Below are positions 34,023 through 41,201 of a stretch of DNA of 64,000 nucleotides, piece after piece. This DNA is from Streptomyces ferrugineus (lineage in GTDB: Bacteria; Actinomycetota; Actinomycetes; Streptomycetales; Streptomycetaceae), in contig NZ_CP063373.1 of assembly GCF_015160855.1 (NCBI RefSeq), forward strand, positions 3,782,001 through 3,846,000. The letters run 5' to 3'. Position 1 is the stretch's first letter; every line of letters starts with the position of its first letter. Below the pieces are notes generated by a model. The model made no database searches and was not told the DNA's origin. It saw only the letters and a list, made by a program, of their open reading frames with translations. A program made the position numbers and the translations under genes.

Positions 34023-34445
34023 ATGTCAGACGCCTTCACCACCCGAGTCCTGAACGTCGCCTCCGGCTCCTCGGAGCGGGTCGTGGACATCACCCGCGAC
34101 TGCGAGGCCTTCCTGCGGGAGGCGGCGGCCGACCGCGACGGCCTGCTGAACGTCTTCGTGCCGCATGCGACGGCCGGTGTCGCGATCATCGAGACGGGCG
34201 CCGGCAGCGACGACGACCTCCTGGCCGCCCTGCACACCCTGCTGCCCGCCGACGACCGCTGGCAGCACCGCCACGGCAGCCCCGGCCACGGCCGCGACCA
34301 CGTCCTGCCGGCCATCGTCCCGCCGCACGCCACGCTGCCGGTGCTGAGCGGGCGACTGGAACTCGGGACGTGGCAGTCGGTGTGCCTGGTGGACACCAAC
34401 CGGGACAACCCCCATCGGCAGGTGCGGTTGTCGTTCCTTGCGTGA
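34023..34445 (+). CDS. yjbQ: YjbQ/UPF0047 family protein; 3' end is a probable integration site
   Basis: A 140-residue protein from ATG 34023 (GGAGG 4 bp upstream). Family features are NVFVPHATAGVAIIETGAGSDDDLL, HRHGSPGHGRDHVLPAIVPPHATLPV and LELGTWQSVCLVDTNRDNPHRQV. YjbQ proteins have weak thiamine-phosphate synthase activity; the in vivo role is unclear. The last codons (CGG TTG TCG TTC CTT GCG) use poorer codons than the gene body. The 36 bp before them recur exactly at 40308, followed there by CGC CTC AGC TTC CTG GGC TGA, which encodes the same LSFL-x-stop with host-like codons. I infer that an element inserted at the gene's 3' end and supplied a replacement end. Confidence 0.9.
   Translation: MSDAFTTRVLNVASGSSERVVDITRDCEAFLREAAADRDGLLNVFVPHATAGVAIIETGAGSDDDLLAALHTLLPADDRWQHRHGSPGHGRDHVLPAIVPPHATLPVLSGRLELGTWQSVCLVDTNRDNPHRQVRLSFLA
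34391..34426 (+). repeat. Putative attachment-site core, left copy
   Basis: 36 bp (GGACACCAACCGGGACAACC... to GGTGCG) inside the yjbQ 3' end, identical to 40308-40343. Downstream of the core the two copies diverge in bases but still encode the same last residues, as expected for site-specific integration into the 3' end of a gene. Confidence 0.7.
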
Positions 34446-34615
34446 CGAGGGTGCCGACTGTAGGTCTGAAGTCCGGCAGAACCAAACGAGTCTGGCTCGC
34501 ACTTCGCAGTCCACCCGCAGCTGACATCGAGCAATGCGGTTAACGATGAAGCCGAAGGCGGGGGTGCTGCTGTTTTGTCCGAGCAGCGTGCCTTGTCTCT
34601 GTTCGGCCGTGGTTC

Positions 34616-34681
34616 GGATGGGCTGGACGTAGCAGCGGACTCATAATCCGTCGGCCGTGGGCTCGAGTCCCCCGCCCTACC
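34616..34681 (+). pseudogene. Decayed tRNA-like fragment with CAT anticodon
   Basis: GCGGA-CTCATAA-TCCGT at 34635-34651 is a clean anticodon arm with anticodon CAT (34642-34644). A T-arm-like GTGGG-CTCGAGT-CCCCC follows (34657-34673; one mismatch, and the invariant T54 is C), then acceptor-like GCCCTAC. The 5' side (GATGGGC) pairs with only 5 of 7 positions, and the D-arm is about 8 nt too short. It therefore looks like the 3' half of a tRNA-Ile2/Met type gene and not a working tRNA. Confidence 0.55.
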
Positions 34682-34689
34682 CGTGCAGG

Positions 34690-35010
34690 GCTGTGACCTG
34701 CGAAAACGTTCCTTGTGAGGTGTCGGACCGTCAACTTTGGCTCAGCAGGGAAAATCCGCTCCGCGTTCTTGGGAGCGCCGTGTCACGTGCCCCTCGCGCT
34801 GAAGCACGACTCTGTGACCTGCGGCGATGTAAGCGATCAATGTTGCTATTGGCCTCGGGGTTGGCGATTGTCCGGCTCGAAACCAAGATCGAGGGACCGT
34901 ACAGGGACCAGGACGGCGCTGGCGTGCCCGCGCGGTCGGGCCGGGAGGCAGTTCGTTCTCTGACCTGCTGCTGCGGGCCTTGCCGGTGCTGACGAACGCC
35001 GAGTTCTCCC
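34690..35010. other. Non-coding stretch inside the island
   Basis: No convincing gene was seen. GC is lower and third positions are unbiased. One frame ends SDLLLRALPVLTNAEFSR-stop at 35013 with host-like codons but no start, so it may be the tail of a deleted gene. Confidence 0.5.
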
Positions 35011-35107
35011 GGTGACCGACGATCACCCCGCGACGATCACTGGCCCGCTGGCCGCAGCATCCCACCCCGAATGCTCACACCAGACCCGTGATCTGCGACT
35101 TCAAGAT
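35011..35107. repeat. Diverged direct repeat, copy A
   Basis: About 97 bp, roughly 75% identical by eye to 36851-36946. Shared blocks are GACGAT(C/T)ACCCCG, GCAGCATCCCAC / GAAGCATCCCAC, TGCTCAC(A/G)CCAGA and TCTGC(G/A)(A/C)CTTCAAGA. The two copies bracket the SRPBCC-ArsR-SRPBCC operon in the same orientation. Confidence 0.7.
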
Positions 35108-35120
35108 ACAAGATCGTGAA

Positions 35121-35189
35121 TGCCCTCATGTCTTGGCGGAAGCGAGCTTCCGGTTGCGGGAAGCTCGCTTCCGCCAAGACATGAGGGCA
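35121..35189. repeat. Perfect 31-bp inverted repeat with 7-nt loop
   Basis: The left arm at 35121-35151 starts TGCCCTCATGTCTTGG and ends GAGCTTCC, the loop is GGTTGCG, and the right arm at 35159-35189 is its exact complement. It starts 4 bp beyond the stop of the minus-strand SRPBCC gene, so it may terminate that transcript. The arm length and perfection exceed typical streptomycete terminators, so a small mobile-element relic is also possible. Confidence 0.85.
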
Positions 35190-35193
35190 AGGT

Positions 35194-35634
35194 CTAGTGC
35201 CAGTTGCTGATCTTGACGTCGTGCGGCGCGGGTTCGCCCTTCCCGGTTTCGATCAGTTTCTTGAGGCTCATCAGGAAGGTCGCCCACTTGGTGCTGCAGT
35301 GGTACATGAACTCCACCGGCTCCTTCCAGCCTTCGTGCCGGAACAACACGATCGTGAAGCCGTCCTCCTGCTTGATCTCGAAGCGGATCTGCGTGCCGAT
35401 CCACTCCTCGGGTCCGTCGACGACCTCCCAGCGCACGCGCTCGGAGGGCTGAGCCTCCAGGACCTTCATGTCGAACCCGCCGGGCTCGAAGCGGAACCGG
35501 ATTACTCCCCCGACATTGCCGTCGCCGTCCGTGTCCTGAGTCCACCAGCTCGCCAGCCCATCGACCGTGGTCAAGGCTGCGTAGACAGCGTCGGGAGACG
35601 ACGTGACTCCGATCCTGTGCAGGATGTCCACCAT
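35194..35634 (-). CDS. SRPBCC/AHSA1-domain protein
   Basis: A 146-residue START-like (SRPBCC) domain protein from ATG 35634 (MVDILHRIGVTSSPDAVYAAL), chosen for its spacing to AGAGG; an ATG two codons upstream (35640) is also possible. Family features are the N-terminal strand-helix with DAVYAALTTVDGLASWWTQD, a central GGVIRFRFEPGGFDMKVLE and a C-terminal long helix WATFLMSLKKLIETGKG. The fold binds hydrophobic ligands in a cavity. It is the third gene of a unit with an ArsR regulator and another SRPBCC gene. Confidence 0.88.
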   Translation of the reverse strand: MVDILHRIGVTSSPDAVYAALTTVDGLASWWTQDTDGDGNVGGVIRFRFEPGGFDMKVLEAQPSERVRWEVVDGPEEWIGTQIRFEIKQEDGFTIVLFRHEGWKEPVEFMYHCSTKWATFLMSLKKLIETGKGEPAPHDVKISNWH

Positions 35635-35722
35635 CTCCATACCTCTTTCTCGTACCGGCGCCCGCAATCGGGCGCGGTTCACCAGTGCCGCCACGGATGT
35701 GGCGACGTTTGTTCGTGAGGGG

Positions 35723-36061
35723 TCAGCCCTCCTGGCTGCGCTGTATGGCTTCGGCGATCCGCTTGATGCGATGCAGCCGGGCATCCCAGCTGGCCCCGAC
35801 CGACGACAACTGCGCGACCGCGCGGGCGAGCTGGGCCTCGTCCACCTCGTAGAGGCGCTCGCGTCCGGACGGCGTGACGTGGACCAGCCCGACCCGGTGG
35901 AGTACACCCAGGTGTTTGGCGACCGCCTGCCGTGTGACCGGCAGCCGCTCACTCAGCGTGGTCGCCGTCCCGCCGCCGTCCCTCAGCAGCAGGTCGAGCA
36001 TCCGCCGCCGGGTCGGGTCCCCCACCGCCGACCAGAGCTCGTCGTCAATGGTGACGCTCAT
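35723..36061 (-). CDS. ArsR-family transcriptional regulator
   Basis: A 112-residue winged-helix repressor: DELWSAVGDPTRRRMLDLLL, GTATTLSERLPVTRQAVAKHLGVLHRVGLV (recognition helix) and VTPSGRERLYEVDEAQL (wing). It lacks the CxC metal site of ArsR/SmtB metal sensors, so it belongs to the subgroup paired with SRPBCC (AHSA1) proteins. The start overlaps the preceding SRPBCC stop (ATGA). Twin palindromes upstream of the operon are its likely operators. Confidence 0.92.
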   Translation of the reverse strand: MSVTIDDELWSAVGDPTRRRMLDLLLRDGGGTATTLSERLPVTRQAVAKHLGVLHRVGLVHVTPSGRERLYEVDEAQLARAVAQLSSVGASWDARLHRIKRIAEAIQRSQEG

Positions 36062-36522
36062 GGTGCCGACACCAGCCGAGCGACGTACGTGACGAGGCGG
36101 GGCAGGAAGTAGTCCCAGCCGGTGACATGCTCGCGGTACTGCTCCTCGAGCACGGCCGCCTCCCAGCCCTTCTCCCGGAACCCCGTCTCGGTGAAGCGCA
36201 GCAGCGTGCTCGTACCCGAGGGGACGAGCACGAAGGTCACCAGGAGCGAGTTGGCCGGTGTCGCGGCCTCATCCTCGTCGTACACCCACCGGAAGGAGAA
36301 CCGCCGGGGTGGGTCGGCCTCGATCACCGTGATCGGTACGACATTCGCCTCCGGCGCAGTCCTGTCGCCGAACGAGATGACCCCGGTCGCACCGGGCACC
36401 GGCTCGAGCTCTGCTTCGTCCGGCCACCACTCCCGCAGGTGTTCGGGTCTGCTGATGACCGCGTAGACCACCTCGGGCGTGGCTTCGATGCGGATCTCCC
36501 GCTCGATGCTGCCGTACTCCAT
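36058..36522 (-). CDS. SRPBCC/AHSA1-domain protein, first gene of the ArsR unit
   Basis: A 154-residue SRPBCC protein from ATG 36522 (MEYGSIEREIRIEATPEVVY), with GAGGAG 6 bp upstream; the longer frame to 36588 would start inside the operator. Features are PEVVYAVISRPEHLREWWPDEAE, FSFRWVYDEDEAATPANSLLVTFVL and the long C-terminal helix EQYREHVTGWDYFLPRLVTYVARLV. It overlaps the ArsR start by 4 bp. Two different SRPBCC genes around one ArsR suggests a small ligand-responsive module; the ligand is unknown. Confidence 0.88.
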   Translation of the reverse strand: MEYGSIEREIRIEATPEVVYAVISRPEHLREWWPDEAELEPVPGATGVISFGDRTAPEANVVPITVIEADPPRRFSFRWVYDEDEAATPANSLLVTFVLVPSGTSTLLRFTETGFREKGWEAAVLEEQYREHVTGWDYFLPRLVTYVARLVSAP

Positions 36523-36539
36523 CCCGCTCTCCTCATCTC

Positions 36540-36554
36540 GCAACCTTTGGTTGC
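36540..36554. promoter_or_regulatory. ArsR operator palindrome, gene-proximal copy
   Basis: GCAACC-TTT-GGTTGC, a perfect 6-bp inverted repeat 18 bp upstream of the first SRPBCC start. It is identical to the copy at 36585-36599, with 45 bp between centres. Confidence 0.8.
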
Positions 36555-36584
36555 GTATAACTGTAGAGCCTTCCTTCAGTATGC

Positions 36585-36599
36585 GCAACCTTTGGTTGC
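36585..36599. promoter_or_regulatory. ArsR operator palindrome, gene-distal copy
   Basis: A second identical GCAACC-TTT-GGTTGC. The pair brackets the likely core promoter, which includes TTATAC on the minus strand at about 36555-36560, so a bound repressor would block RNA polymerase access or allow looping. Confidence 0.8.
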
Positions 36600-37552
36600 T
36601 CTAAGGGTTCGCCGGCAGCAGATCCGTCGTCTGCGTCGCCGCTGCCCCTCGTGGTACTCAACACGCACCTCGATGGCCACCTCGCGAATCCGGTCGAGCG
36701 CAATCCCGTCGCACTGGATGGCATCCAGGGCATCAGCGAGCAGCGAGCGCGACACCCTTGCGTACGCCGGTGCCGGAACACGTCGGACTCTTCGGAGCGC
36801 AGGGGAGTGACTACCGGTCGCGTCGGTGGTCCGGGGGTCCGTGGCCTGACCTGACGGACGATTACCCCGGAGCGATCACGCCATCGACCAGCCGAAGCAT
36901 CCCACTTACTGCTCACGCCAGAGCCGTGGTCTGCACCTTCAAGAGGAAACAGGCCCAGTGGGAGATGTCGCCGAGCATCCGTCGGAAGGCTTCCACGTCA
37001 TCAGGCCGAATACCTCTGCCTCGAGGTGGCAGGGCCGCCAACGGCCACGGCCACGGCCACGGCGGCGTCGGGGCGGCGCGCGGGCTCGCCGCAGATGTGG
37101 GGCGGTGTTGCTGGTGTCGGTCGCAGAGAACATCGCCCTGGGCACCGTGTATCCGCGGCGCGCCGGACTGATCTCCTGGCGGCGCCGCCTCGTCAGCCAA
37201 GGCTCGCCGGCGGACCCCCCGCCCGCCTGGGGCACGTCATCGGCGAGGAACCGGCTGACCACCGCCTCACCACGGTCCCGCCCGGCGGCCCGGCCATCCT
37301 GGCCTTCGGCAGCGTCCAGCGAGCAGAGCACCAGGCGGCCACCGTGCCCGAACTGCTGTCTCCGCAGCGCCGGCAGACCGTCGACGAGTTCAACCAAGCC
37401 TTCTCCGACCGTCGGCCAGCGGATATGTGGCCCCCTTCCACATCACTACGGCCGCCGACAGGGACAGTGCCAGGACCTGGGACCGTCGAGTTACCAGGGG
37501 GCGTACCGGAAGATCTGGGCAGGGGACACCGGGGTTCGGAGAGCCTGCTGCC
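36600..37552. other. About 950 bp of decayed coding DNA, no intact gene
   Basis: No frame has both a ribosome site and sustained host-like codon use. Protein-like fragments are visible: DALDAIQCDGIALDRIREVA on the minus strand around 36690-36740, GIRPDDVEAFRRMLGDISHW on the minus strand around 36950-37010, and a plus-strand stretch with biased third positions at about 37220-37430 (PPGGPAILAFGSVQRAEHQA). The stretch also contains diverged repeat copy B and a CACGGC hexamer run near 37045. I read it as gene remnants inside the island. Confidence 0.5.
36851..36946. repeat. Diverged direct repeat, copy B
   Basis: The partner of 35011-35107 (see that entry), in the same orientation. The two copies flank the ArsR operon at about 1.84 kb spacing. 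Confidence 0.7.
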
Positions 37553-40129
37553 TCACGGCGACGGGCCGGAGTCGGCGTGCGCGGACGCCGGCTTTGTCGC
37601 CGTCTGCGGTGGCGGGGCGTACTCGGTGAGCAGGAGTGCGATGTCGTCCGCCCTGTCGGCGGAACGGCGGGCGTTCCGCAGCAGCGCGTCGGCCAGATCC
37701 TCCAGGCGGCCCCCGCCCATGCGGGCCAGTGACGCCCGGAGCCGGTCGATGTCGGAATCGATGTCCGAGTCACGCCTCTCGATCAGTCCGTCCGTGTACA
37801 GGGCCAGGACCGACCCGGGTACGAGGCGCAGCGCCGACTCCGGAAAGTGTGCCGCTGGGTCGATGCCGAGCAGAGGGCCGCCGGGCACATCCAGGACTTC
37901 GGCCCGGCCGTCGGGCAGGCGTAGCAAGGGCAGGGGGTGGCCGGCACGGACGATGCGCACGACCCCCGAGCGAGGACGGAGGCGGGCGTAGCAGCAGCTT
38001 GCGAGGAGCGCCGGGTCGAGGTCCATGTGGAGCCGGTTGGTGTTGGCGACGACGTCGCTCGGCCGGTGGCCGGCGGTGGCGAAGGCACGCACCGCGCTTC
38101 GCAACTGGCCCATGGCGGCCGCGGCGGCGACGTTGTGCCCCTCGACGTCCCCGACGATCAGCGCGACCTCGTCGCCGGTGGGGATGACGTCGTACCAGTC
38201 GCCGCCGATGTCCATCCCTCGGGTGCCCGGAAGATAGCGCCCGGTGACGTCAAGGCCCGGCAGTGCGGGCAGCCGGTGCGGCAGCAGCGCGTTCTGCAGG
38301 CCGCGGGCGAGGGCGAATTCCGCGTCGTAGAGCCTGGCGCGTTCCAGGGCTTGGGCGATCAGGCCGCCCAGTGCGGTGAGCACGCCGCGTTCCTCGTCGG
38401 GAAATCGGTGGACGTCGTTGAAGCCGAGCAGGCAGACGCCGACCGGGCGGTTCGAGGCGATCAAGGGCAGGAACGCCCAGGAGTTGGACTGACTGACCAT
38501 GATCCCGGGGTACGTTTCGAGAAGCTCCTCACGCGACTCGACGAACAGCGGGGCACCGGAGGTCAGCGCGTCGGTCACCGGCAGCCGGGCATGCAGCGGA
38601 GTGCCTTCAAACCGGGCGAGAAAACGCTTCGAGTAGCCGCGCTGATCGAGCAGGTGCAGGCGCCGCTCCTCCACCACGGCGATCGCCAGCTTCTGACCGC
38701 CGAAAGCGGGCAGCAGCTGCTCGGCGACGGCCTCGAACACCTCGTGCGCGGTGACCGCCTCGGTGAGCGCGCTGCCCAGCGTGAGCACCCGGTAGAGGGA
38801 ACCCACGCGCGGGGCCGCGGGCGGAGGCGACCAGGAGGCGGGCGGCCCCCCTTCCCCGAGGGGTGCCCCGGGTCCGGTGTCGGCCGGTACCGGCTGTCGC
38901 ACGGGTGCCGCCCACCCCGTCATGCCCTGAGCGCCCGGGTGGAGGGAGAAGACCAGCCATGTGGCCGGTGGGCGGCGGACCAGGAAGGAGACCGCTTGCT
39001 GGGAGATCAGGGCGGCCCGGTAGCGGTCCTCGTACACGGGATCGGCCAGCCAGGGCAGGACGTCCCAGGGGCGTCGGCCGAGCAGTTCGTCCTGGCGGAC
39101 CCCTAGCAGATCCTCCATGCTGTGGTTGGCGTAGGCGACGCGTCCGTCGGGTGAGAGCGCGAAGAAGCCGTCCGCGAGCCGCTCGATCGCCGCCACGGCG
39201 GCCATGCGGCTCCCGGAGTCGAGTACGGCGCCGACCATATGGGCCGGGGCCTGACGGTCGGCAGGGCTCTCGGGCACCCTGCCCCACAGCTCGACGGTGT
39301 GGTGGCCTCCGCGGCCGTCCCGGATGCGCAGGCAGTGTGCCAGTACGTGGCGTTCCTGGACCGCGGCACGGGCAGCGGACCGGAAGCCGGGCAGATCCGC
39401 GGGCTCGATCATGGCCGCCAGGGTGGCCGCCCGTCCGTCGAACTCGCGGAGCGGCATTCCGAAGATCGCGCACAGCTCGTCGTCGGCCGTGAGGGCTCCG
39501 GTGCCGAGATTCCAGTCGAACAGGCCCACCCGGATCACCGGAGTGGATGGCAGCGGGACCACTACCGGGGCCGTCCGTTCGTCGTACTCACCGAGCGCGC
39601 CGCGGGCCCGCAGTCCGGCGAGGGTGGTGCCCAGCCGGTCGGCCGCGGAGCGCAGCATCCGGCGTTGCGCCCTCGACAGCCCTGCCCCGTCGGGCTTGGC
39701 CGTCCACACCACGGCCATGGTGCCGAACGTCCGCTCGCCCGCCCGTACGGGGACCGATGCAGAACCGAACGGGTAGGGCAGGGCGACCGAGAGCTGCGGG
39801 AAGCGCCGCATCGTCTCCTCCGCGCCGGCCAGATGGACCATGCGCCCGGAGCGGTACGCCTCCGCCACTGGCAGACCGCTGTTCACCGGGATCCGACGCC
39901 ACCCGCTGAGCAGGGAGGGCGGCGACCCGCACGACGCGGCCACTATGAGCGAGCGGTGGTCGCCGGAGAGCAGAAACACGCTTCCGGTATGCGCTCCGGT
40001 CCGCTCCACGGCACCGACGATGGCCCTGACCAGCGCTTCGTCGCGCTCGGGCGCTTCGCCGACACTTGCGGCGCCGAACGGGTACAAGTTCGATGCCACA
40101 CCGTTGGCCGACACGTTGCCCTCGATCAT
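37553..40129 (-). CDS. GAF-PAS-GAF-PP2C (SpoIIE-type) phosphatase
   Basis: An 858-residue cytosolic signalling phosphatase. It has an N-terminal GAF domain (about residues 25-175), a PAS-like region, a second PAS (RLADGFFALSPDGRVAYANHSMEDLLG, about 315-400), a GAF domain (about 450-605) and a C-terminal SpoIIE PP2C domain with GGDWYDV (about 641), IVGDVEGHN, LYTDGLIERRD and ADDIALLL, whose Asp residues bind Mn2+. Such proteins usually dephosphorylate anti-anti-sigma factors in partner-switching systems, but no anti-sigma kinase or STAS gene is adjacent. It lies within the putative island and is transcribed towards yjbQ. Confidence 0.92.
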   Translation of the reverse strand: MIEGNVSANGVASNLYPFGAASVGEAPERDEALVRAIVGAVERTGAHTGSVFLLSGDHRSLIVAASCGSPPSLLSGWRRIPVNSGLPVAEAYRSGRMVHLAGAEETMRRFPQLSVALPYPFGSASVPVRAGERTFGTMAVVWTAKPDGAGLSRAQRRMLRSAADRLGTTLAGLRARGALGEYDERTAPVVVPLPSTPVIRVGLFDWNLGTGALTADDELCAIFGMPLREFDGRAATLAAMIEPADLPGFRSAARAAVQERHVLAHCLRIRDGRGGHHTVELWGRVPESPADRQAPAHMVGAVLDSGSRMAAVAAIERLADGFFALSPDGRVAYANHSMEDLLGVRQDELLGRRPWDVLPWLADPVYEDRYRAALISQQAVSFLVRRPPATWLVFSLHPGAQGMTGWAAPVRQPVPADTGPGAPLGEGGPPASWSPPPAAPRVGSLYRVLTLGSALTEAVTAHEVFEAVAEQLLPAFGGQKLAIAVVEERRLHLLDQRGYSKRFLARFEGTPLHARLPVTDALTSGAPLFVESREELLETYPGIMVSQSNSWAFLPLIASNRPVGVCLLGFNDVHRFPDEERGVLTALGGLIAQALERARLYDAEFALARGLQNALLPHRLPALPGLDVTGRYLPGTRGMDIGGDWYDVIPTGDEVALIVGDVEGHNVAAAAAMGQLRSAVRAFATAGHRPSDVVANTNRLHMDLDPALLASCCYARLRPRSGVVRIVRAGHPLPLLRLPDGRAEVLDVPGGPLLGIDPAAHFPESALRLVPGSVLALYTDGLIERRDSDIDSDIDRLRASLARMGGGRLEDLADALLRNARRSADRADDIALLLTEYAPPPQTATKPASAHADSGPSP

Positions 40130-40244
40130 CGATGGATAATTTGTTCCATTTTAGGACTGTTCATAGCTCCCCGTGGGCAGGAGCCGGGCCGGGAAGGCCG
40201 TCCAGCGTCCGCGGACCCAGCGGCAACCGGGAGGCGTGATTCCG

Positions 40245-40421
40245 ATGACGTATCCCGTGGAGATCCCGCGGCCGGATACCTTGGTGGTTGTCCTAACGGA
40301 GTTTGGCGGACACCAACCGGGACAACCCCCATCGGCAGGTGCGCCTCAGCTTCCTGGGCTGAGCGACCGGCGCGCGGCCGGGCGCGGCCGGGCCGGCACT
40401 CCCGCACGCGTCACCCGGTGA
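40245..40421 (+). CDS. Possible small ORF crossing the right attachment site
   Basis: A 58-codon frame from ATG 40245, with GGGAGG about 9 bp upstream. It starts MTYPVEIPRPDTLVVVLTEF, and is then read through the displaced yjbQ remnant in the wrong frame (GGHQPGQPPSAGAPQ). If real, it is an element gene whose 3' end was created by the integration. The ribosome site is good but the composition is poor, so confidence is low. Confidence 0.25.
   Translation: MTYPVEIPRPDTLVVVLTEFGGHQPGQPPSAGAPQLPGLSDRRAAGRGRAGTPARVTR
40308..40343 (+). repeat. Putative attachment-site core, right copy
   Basis: 36 bp identical to 34391-34426 within yjbQ (see that entry). Confidence 0.7.
40308..40362 (+). pseudogene. 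Displaced 3' end of yjbQ
   Basis: Read in the yjbQ frame, this encodes DTNRDNPHRQVRLSFLG and a TGA stop. The last codons (CGC CTC AGC TTC CTG GGC) have the strong GC3 bias of the host, unlike the current yjbQ end. This is most simply the original gene end, pushed about 5.9 kb away by an insertion. There is no start or upstream part of the gene here. Confidence 0.75.
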
Positions 40422-40956
40422 CGTACTCGCGCACCAACTGCGGGCGGCCGAGCGGCCGTTCCGTCGGCGTGGGCCGGCCGTGCGCGGCGGGTGCGCCGTG
40501 CCCCTGGAGGCGGGACAGTTCGCCCGCGCAGCGCTGCAGGGCCACTTCCAGGACCTCCGGCATGTTCAGGGCGCCGGTGCCGTCCGGCGGGACGAGCCAG
40601 CGCAGTGCGCCCCAGCGGCAGTGCGGGGCGGGCGCGGCGATCCACGTCCCCGCACTGAGCAGCCGCACGCCGGTGCCGATCCACACGGTCTGCGGCTCCG
40701 GGGGCAGCAGGAAGCCCACATGGCGGCGCCGGGCGTCCAGGAGACAGGGGCCCGATTCGAGCAGCGGCAACTCCTCCAGGAGGTCGGCGACCCGCAGGCC
40801 CAGTTCCTCCGGCACGATCAGCACGTCCCAGAAGCGGCCCGCCTCCAGAAGCGCGATCCCGGTGCTGCCGTTCTGCCACTCCTGCTTGCAGGCGCCGGGG
40901 TCCTCCGACGCCGCGGCCAGCCACTCCATCGACCTCGTCCACTCCGTGAGTGCCAT
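40411..40956 (-). CDS. Conserved hypothetical protein, paralogue of the protein at 43145
   Basis: A 181-residue protein from ATG 40956 (GGGAGG 7 bp upstream). It begins MALTEWTRSMEWLAAASEDPGACKQEW and shares an ordered set of motifs with the protein at 43145: EWLAAA.DP..CKQ.W, ALLEAGR.WDVL.VPE.LGL, R.VGF...P...W...GVR and the Pro-rich LVPPDGTGAL. The pattern resembles, from memory, streptomycete proteins related to prim-pol N-terminal domains but without its catalytic residues. The last ~35 residues are Pro/Arg rich. Function unknown. Confidence 0.75.
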   Translation of the reverse strand: MALTEWTRSMEWLAAASEDPGACKQEWQNGSTGIALLEAGRFWDVLIVPEELGLRVADLLEELPLLESGPCLLDARRRHVGFLLPPEPQTVWIGTGVRLLSAGTWIAAPAPHCRWGALRWLVPPDGTGALNMPEVLEVALQRCAGELSRLQGHGAPAAHGRPTPTERPLGRPQLVREYVTG

Positions 40957-41201
40957 AAAGAGCCTCCCTGTGGTGCGCTGACGCCCGGTTGATGCCTTAG
41001 TGCACCGGGTGGCAGGTGTCACGGCCATACGGCGGGAGCCAATTCCCCGTATGGGGCGAGCGCCCGCGCTTCAAACAGGCAGGTAGCAGGGCGTGCGCCC
41101 CCGTACTGACGGAGCGCGCCGGAGCCGGTCGCGGGCGGCGGGGGCGCCGGGCGATCCGTGCACCGTCTGTGAAGGTTTTTCCCCGTTCTAGGGTGTTTGT
41201 T

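Noticed and set aside
34616..34681. A functional tRNA
   Set aside because: The D-arm is about 8 nt short, the acceptor has two mismatches and T54 is changed.
35121..35189. A CRISPR-like repeat
   Set aside because: There is only one inverted repeat and no spacer array; no CRISPR was seen anywhere in the window.
37045..37070. CACGGC hexamer run as a tandem-repeat locus
   Set aside because: It has only about four imperfect hexamers and is not separate from the surrounding decayed DNA.
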